From an uncultured Lachnospiraceae bacterium (GTDB lineage: Bacteria > Bacillota_A > Clostridia > Lachnospirales > Lachnospiraceae): a stretch of 9,588 nucleotides of DNA. A program made the translations under genes and the position numbers. The notes under the pieces are model-generated. The model did no database searches and was not told the origin of the DNA. It saw only the letters and a list, made by a program, of their open reading frames with translations. The stretch's first letter is position 1. The number at the start of each line of letters is the position of its first letter. Location of the stretch: assembly GCA_910585655.1 (NCBI GenBank), contig CAJUFW010000047.1, forward strand, positions 1,116-10,703, read 5' to 3'. Shown here piece by piece: positions 6,154 through 9,588 of this stretch.

Positions 6154-7350
6154 ATGAACGAAAAAAAAGGCAGCAGTCTCTTGGAAACCAGACGAAGAAA
6201 CCGGGTGTGGATCAAGAATACGATCTATCAATGGGAGCCTGTCACCCGGACGGCAGTGGCAAAGGAATTAGGACTCACGCTGCCGACGATTACGACCAGC
6301 GTCAACGAGATGATGGCAGAAGGAATTTTACAGGAAATTCCATTTCCTCAGGAGCAGGCAGCAGCCGGCGTCGGACGAAAACCGACTGCCATCGGGTTTA
6401 CACCAGGGGCAGCGTTTGCCGTCGGCGTCGAGTTAGGACCATATGCGACACGGGCGGTTTGTATGAATCTGCGGGGAGAAGTAATCACTTCTTCGGAGGA
6501 GGAAGCAGGTACTGCGGACTACCATATGATGATAAAAAAACTGGCGGCGCAGATAAAGGATTTGATAGAGAAAAGCGGACAGAAAATAGGTGAAAAGCTG
6601 CTGGGAGTAGGCGTTGGGCTTCCGGGATTTATCGAATGTGAAAACGGTATCATACGAAGCCACCGGGAAGCAGACTGGAACGGAAGGCACCTGGCGGCAG
6701 ATTTGGCGAAAAGAATCGATCTGCCTGTGCTGATAGACAATAACGTAAGACTTCGGGCAGTCGGCTACGGGATGGAGCAGCGGGGCAGTCAGCCGGATTC
6801 GTTTGCCTATTTTTATATTTCCAGAGGTTTGGCTTGCCCTTTGACGATAAAAGATAACGTGCTGTCCGGCTATAGCTTTGGTGCGGGAGAGATTGGGCAT
6901 ACGATGATTCAGATGGAAAAAAAGAAAGCCTGTCTGGATGATCTGGCAGGGGAAAAGGCGATTTTAGAAGAATGTCAGCGTTTATTAGAAGAAGGAAAAG
7001 CGCCGTTATTAAAAAAACTGAAACAAGGTTCGGTGTTGGAGATGAAGCAGGTGCTGGCGGCGCAGGAGCAGGGAGATACGGATATTCAGGCTGTTTTAGA
7101 GGAAAAAATAGAATACTTGGGGATTGCCCTGGCTAACGTGGTCAATCTGGTCAATCCGGGTTATGTGGTAGTGGACGGGTATCTGATGCGGAATGTGGAA
7201 AACCAAAGGCGTCTGGAGACATCGGCAAGGGAGAAGTTTTTTGGTTTAAATGAAGAGGAAGTCAGGATTGTGTTTAAGCCGTTTGACCATTTCAGCGGAG
7301 CAAAGGGCGCTGCCTATTTTTTGCTCCGCCGGTTGTTTTTAGAAAAATAA
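6154..7350 (+). CDS. ROK-family transcriptional regulator without the usual zinc motif
   Basis: 398 residues, the usual length for ROK repressors of the NagC/XylR type. These carry an N-terminal winged helix-turn-helix that binds an operator and a C-terminal sugar-kinase-like domain that senses a sugar or sugar phosphate. The helix-turn-helix is at about 30-60 (TRTAVAKELGLTLPTITTSV, then NEMMAEGIL). The ROK domain follows: GVGRKPTAIGF (72-82), GVELG (91-95), GVGVGLPGFI (151-160), LIDNNVRLRAVGYG (193-206) and GAGEIGHTMI (243-252). ROK kinases normally have Asp as the last residue of the DND triplet (195-197); here it is Asn197, so no kinase activity is expected. The CxCGxxGCLE zinc motif that usually follows GEIGHT is absent, replaced by a Lys-rich stretch with one Cys (260). 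I chose the ATG at 6154, 11 bases after GGGAGGG, over an upstream GTG at 6121. It probably controls the divergent MFS operon and the downstream GH3 gene. Confidence 0.9.
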   Translation: MNEKKGSSLLETRRRNRVWIKNTIYQWEPVTRTAVAKELGLTLPTITTSVNEMMAEGILQEIPFPQEQAAAGVGRKPTAIGFTPGAAFAVGVELGPYATRAVCMNLRGEVITSSEEEAGTADYHMMIKKLAAQIKDLIEKSGQKIGEKLLGVGVGLPGFIECENGIIRSHREADWNGRHLAADLAKRIDLPVLIDNNVRLRAVGYGMEQRGSQPDSFAYFYISRGLACPLTIKDNVLSGYSFGAGEIGHTMIQMEKKKACLDDLAGEKAILEECQRLLEEGKAPLLKKLKQGSVLEMKQVLAAQEQGDTDIQAVLEEKIEYLGIALANVVNLVNPGYVVVDGYLMRNVENQRRLETSAREKFFGLNEEEVRIVFKPFDHFSGAKGAAYFLLRRLFLEK

Positions 7351-7356
7351 AAAGTC

Positions 7357-7385
7357 TTGCATAATCCGGAAAAGTGTGTTATGGT
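7357..7385 (+). promoter_or_regulatory. Promoter of the GH3 gene
   Basis: TTGCAT (7357-7362) and TATGGT (7380-7385) are 17 bases apart, a fair -35 and a weaker -10 starting six bases after the ROK stop codon. Transcription would start near 7392, inside the palindrome that follows. Read-through from the ROK gene is also possible, since no terminator separates them. Confidence 0.5.
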
Positions 7386-7387
7386 TA

Positions 7388-7410
7388 ATTTATTAAAAGT
7401 TTTAATAAAT
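7388..7410. promoter_or_regulatory. Perfect 11+11 bp palindrome at the GH3 start point, candidate operator
   Basis: ATTTATTAAAA (7388-7398), a single central G (7399), then TTTTAATAAAT (7400-7410): a perfect inverted repeat. It starts three bases after the -10 box and covers the expected start of transcription, a classic place for repressor binding. ROK regulators often bind AT-rich palindromes, so the neighbouring ROK protein is the first candidate. The lack of GC pairs makes a terminator unlikely. Confidence 0.6.
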
Positions 7411-7471
7411 AGAAAACAAAGGAAGAATCAGAGAACGGAGAACGAAGAGTGTAGAAAGGAGAAAGGAAAAG

Positions 7472-9563
7472 ATGGGAAAAGAAGAAAAAAACGAAAGCAG
7501 CCGCAAGGAGGAGTATGTGTTGTATCGGGACGCCGCGCAGCCGGTAGAGGCGCGGGTGGAGGATTTGCTTTCCAGGATGACGCTAGAGGAAAAAGCGGCG
7601 CAGCTTTGCGGAGATTTAGCGGCTTCCTTTTTAGAGAACGGGAAGGTCAGCCGGGAAAAGCTTAGAGAGCAGTTTCCAAACGGACATGGGCGGATTACCC
7701 AATATTCTCTGGTGGGACTTGTCGATCCGGTGCAAATTGCCAACATCACCAATGAGCTGCAAGATTTTTTTGTCAACGAAACCAGGCTTGGCATTCCGGT
7801 AGCGCTCCAATCGGAGAATCTCTGCGGCTATCCGGGAGCAGGAGGGACGCTGTTTCCGGCGCAGATCAATGTCGGTGCTACTTGGGAGCCGGAGCTGGCG
7901 GAACAGATGAGTGAGGTGATTGGACAGGAATCAAGAGCAGTCGGCATTACTTCGGCTATGAGCCCGGTAGTTGATGTTTCCAGAGATCCAAGGTGGGGAC
8001 GGACGTATGAAACCTACGGCGAGGATCATTACTTAAACAGCCAGATGGGCATTGGGTATGTACGGGGGATGCAGGGACAGGGAGTAAGCTGTATTGCCAA
8101 GCATTTTTTAGGCTATGCAGAGACGCAGGCGGGACTGAACCTGGCGACGACCCGTTTGAATGACCGGGAGCTGTACGAGGTATTTGCAACTCCGTTTGAG
8201 GCGGCGGATAAGGTAGCAGGGCTTGATGCCATGATGGCAAATTATGCGGAGATTGACGGAATGCCGGTGATTACGAATTCCCATATTGCCAGAAAGCTGC
8301 TGAGGGAGACGATGGGCTTTGAAGGGATGCTGACTTCGGACGGCGGGGCGGTCTGGAAGCTGTTTCAATATTATAAAGTGGCAAAAACCTATGAGGAAGC
8401 CGGGTTACTGGCGAAAAAGGGCGGCTGTGATACCGAAATTCCTGTAGGCGGAGCGTTCCGCCGTCTGCCGGATTATGTAAGGAGCAAGGAATTGCCGGAG
8501 GAGCTGCTTGATGAATCGGTACGGAGGATTTTGACGATAAAATTCAAACGCGGTCTTTTTGAAAATTCATATGCGGATATCCAAAAACTGGAAGGTGCGA
8601 TGCGGAATTCGCAGAAAGAGGCGTTGAGCAAGAAGATTGCTGCAAAGTCGTTGGTTTTATTGAAAAATGACGGAATACTGCCGTTGGCTGGAAAGAAGAA
8701 GCTGGCGGTGATTGGACCTCATGCGGACAGCCTCCGTTATCCGGTCAGCGGTTATACCTATCCGGCTTATATAGAAATGCTTGATTCGCAGAGGAAAAAC
8801 AAAGGAGAGGCAAGCTTCCATGGTATTATGGATGAGCAGGAAAAGGCAGAGCGGGAGGAAAAAAAGCCAAAGGGACCGTTTGAGAGTGTATTTGAGCAGA
8901 TGGAGGAAAACGGGCTGCAAAAACTAAAGGATATGAACGGGATTTTGCGGGAGTATCATGCCAGAAGCTTAAAGGAAGTGTTAGAGGAGCGTTACCAGGT
9001 GGCGTATGCGCCAGGCTGTGAGATTACAGATTTGCAAAAGGATGGCTTTGCCGAGGCGGTACGGGTAGCAAAGGAGAGCGACGTTGTAGTAATGGCGCTT
9101 GGCGGAAACTGCGGTTGGGTAGGAACGACCGGAGGAGAAGGAAAGGACCGTTCCGGTCTGGATTTGCCGGGGGTGCAGCAGGAGCTTTTAGAGGCGGTTG
9201 CCGCGGCAGGGAAGCCGATTGTCGTAGTTCTTTACGGACCTGGGATTTTTGCCGTAAATTGGGCAAAGGAACATGCCGCCGCTATCCTACAGGCATGGAT
9301 GCCGGGACCGTTTGCCGGAGAGGTGGTGGCAGATGTTTTGGACGGAACGACGAATCCGGGCGGAAAATTGACCGTAACGGTGCCAAGGTCTGCCGGGCAG
9401 ATTCCGATTTTTTATAACCATAAAATCGGTTCCGGCTATTCGGTCGGAGCAGAAGGGACAAACGAGGTGGTTTTTTCAGGTGGGTATACCGATGGGGCAT
9501 GGACGCCGCTTTATCCGTTTGGTTATGGTTTAAGTTATACCAGCTTTGCCCTGTCAGGATTGT
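7472..9563 (+). CDS. Family 3 glycoside hydrolase (beta-glucosidase/beta-xylosidase type), 3' end missing
   Basis: 697 residues seen, no signal peptide, so cytoplasmic. The barrel domain (about 20-360) shows DVSRDPRWGRTYETYGEDHY (168-187), KHFLGYAETQAG (210-221) and the nucleophile Asp290 in GFEGMLTSDGGAV. A linker (AKSLVLLKNDGILPL, 391-405) leads to the alpha-beta sandwich domain with LAVIGPHADS (411-420) and GYTYPAYIEML (427-437). GTTGGEGKDRSGLDLPG (551-567) contains Glu556, the likely acid/base. GH3 enzymes remove terminal beta-linked sugars from short glycosides by a retaining mechanism; beta-glucoside or beta-xyloside cannot be decided here. Residues about 437-500 hold an unusual Lys/Glu-rich insertion. 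The last residues (PLYPFGYGLSYTSFALSGL) normally open a fibronectin-III-like domain, which is absent because the contig ends in adapter. The apparent stop at 9563-9565 is one genuine T plus adapter AG. AGGAG at 7457-7461 supports the start. It follows the ROK gene by 121 bases and probably has its own regulated promoter. Confidence 0.93.
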
Positions 9564-9588
9564 AGATCGGAAGAGCGTCGTGTAGGGA
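9564..9588. other. Illumina sequencing adapter, not genomic DNA
   Basis: The final 25 bases begin AGATCGGAAGAGC and continue with GTCGTGTAGGGA, identical to the start of the standard Illumina TruSeq universal adapter read from the insert side. They mark an untrimmed contig end. Any coding reading here, including the GH3 stop codon, is an artefact. Confidence 0.97.

Noticed and set aside
1..9588. CRISPR array, tRNA, rRNA, prophage or defence system
   Set aside because: I saw no regularly spaced repeats, no cloverleaf or rRNA signature, and no phage or defence protein motifs on either strand.

Overview
The window looks like part of a short-read assembly contig from a Clostridia bacterium, most likely a gut Lachnospiraceae. 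The grounds are strong AGGAG-type ribosome binding sites, transposase remnants of a kind common in that family, moderate GC in the metabolic genes and AT-rich spacers. The assignment is an inference, because no rRNA or marker gene is present.

Left part (1 to about 3340): worn-down accessory DNA. A minus-strand remnant of an IS3-type OrfA (helix-turn-helix transposase subunit) runs off the left edge. It is followed divergently by a long, heavily mutated IS256-family transposase pseudogene (321-1470). Its three DDE codons are still readable, but it carries seven in-frame stops, three frameshifts and two runs of nine G. Next come a small ECF-type sigma factor gene whose region 4 looks cut short, a bidirectional terminator, and a convergent gene for an unknown multi-pass membrane protein.

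Right part (3282 to the end): an intact-looking metabolic locus. Two minus-strand genes form an operon, an MFS transporter followed by an iron-dependent alcohol (butanol-type) dehydrogenase, ending in a strong terminator. Divergent from them is a ROK-family regulator, followed on the same strand by a cytoplasmic family 3 glycoside hydrolase (GH3). The two divergent promoters lie back to back with a small palindrome between their -35 boxes. The GH3 gene has its own promoter with a perfect 11+11 bp palindrome just after the -10 box. The simplest reading is a ROK-controlled glycoside-use locus: MFS import, intracellular GH3 cleavage, and a dehydrogenase acting on an aldehyde or on fermentation redox balance. 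The substrate is unknown.

The last 25 bases (9564-9588) are Illumina adapter sequence, not genome. They create a false stop codon in the GH3 gene, whose real 3' end, with the usual C-terminal fibronectin-III-like domain, is missing. I see no clear new defence or mobile system. The more original observations are the degenerate ROK protein, the candidate operators, the charged insertion in the GH3 enzyme and the G9 tracts in the IS256 remnant.
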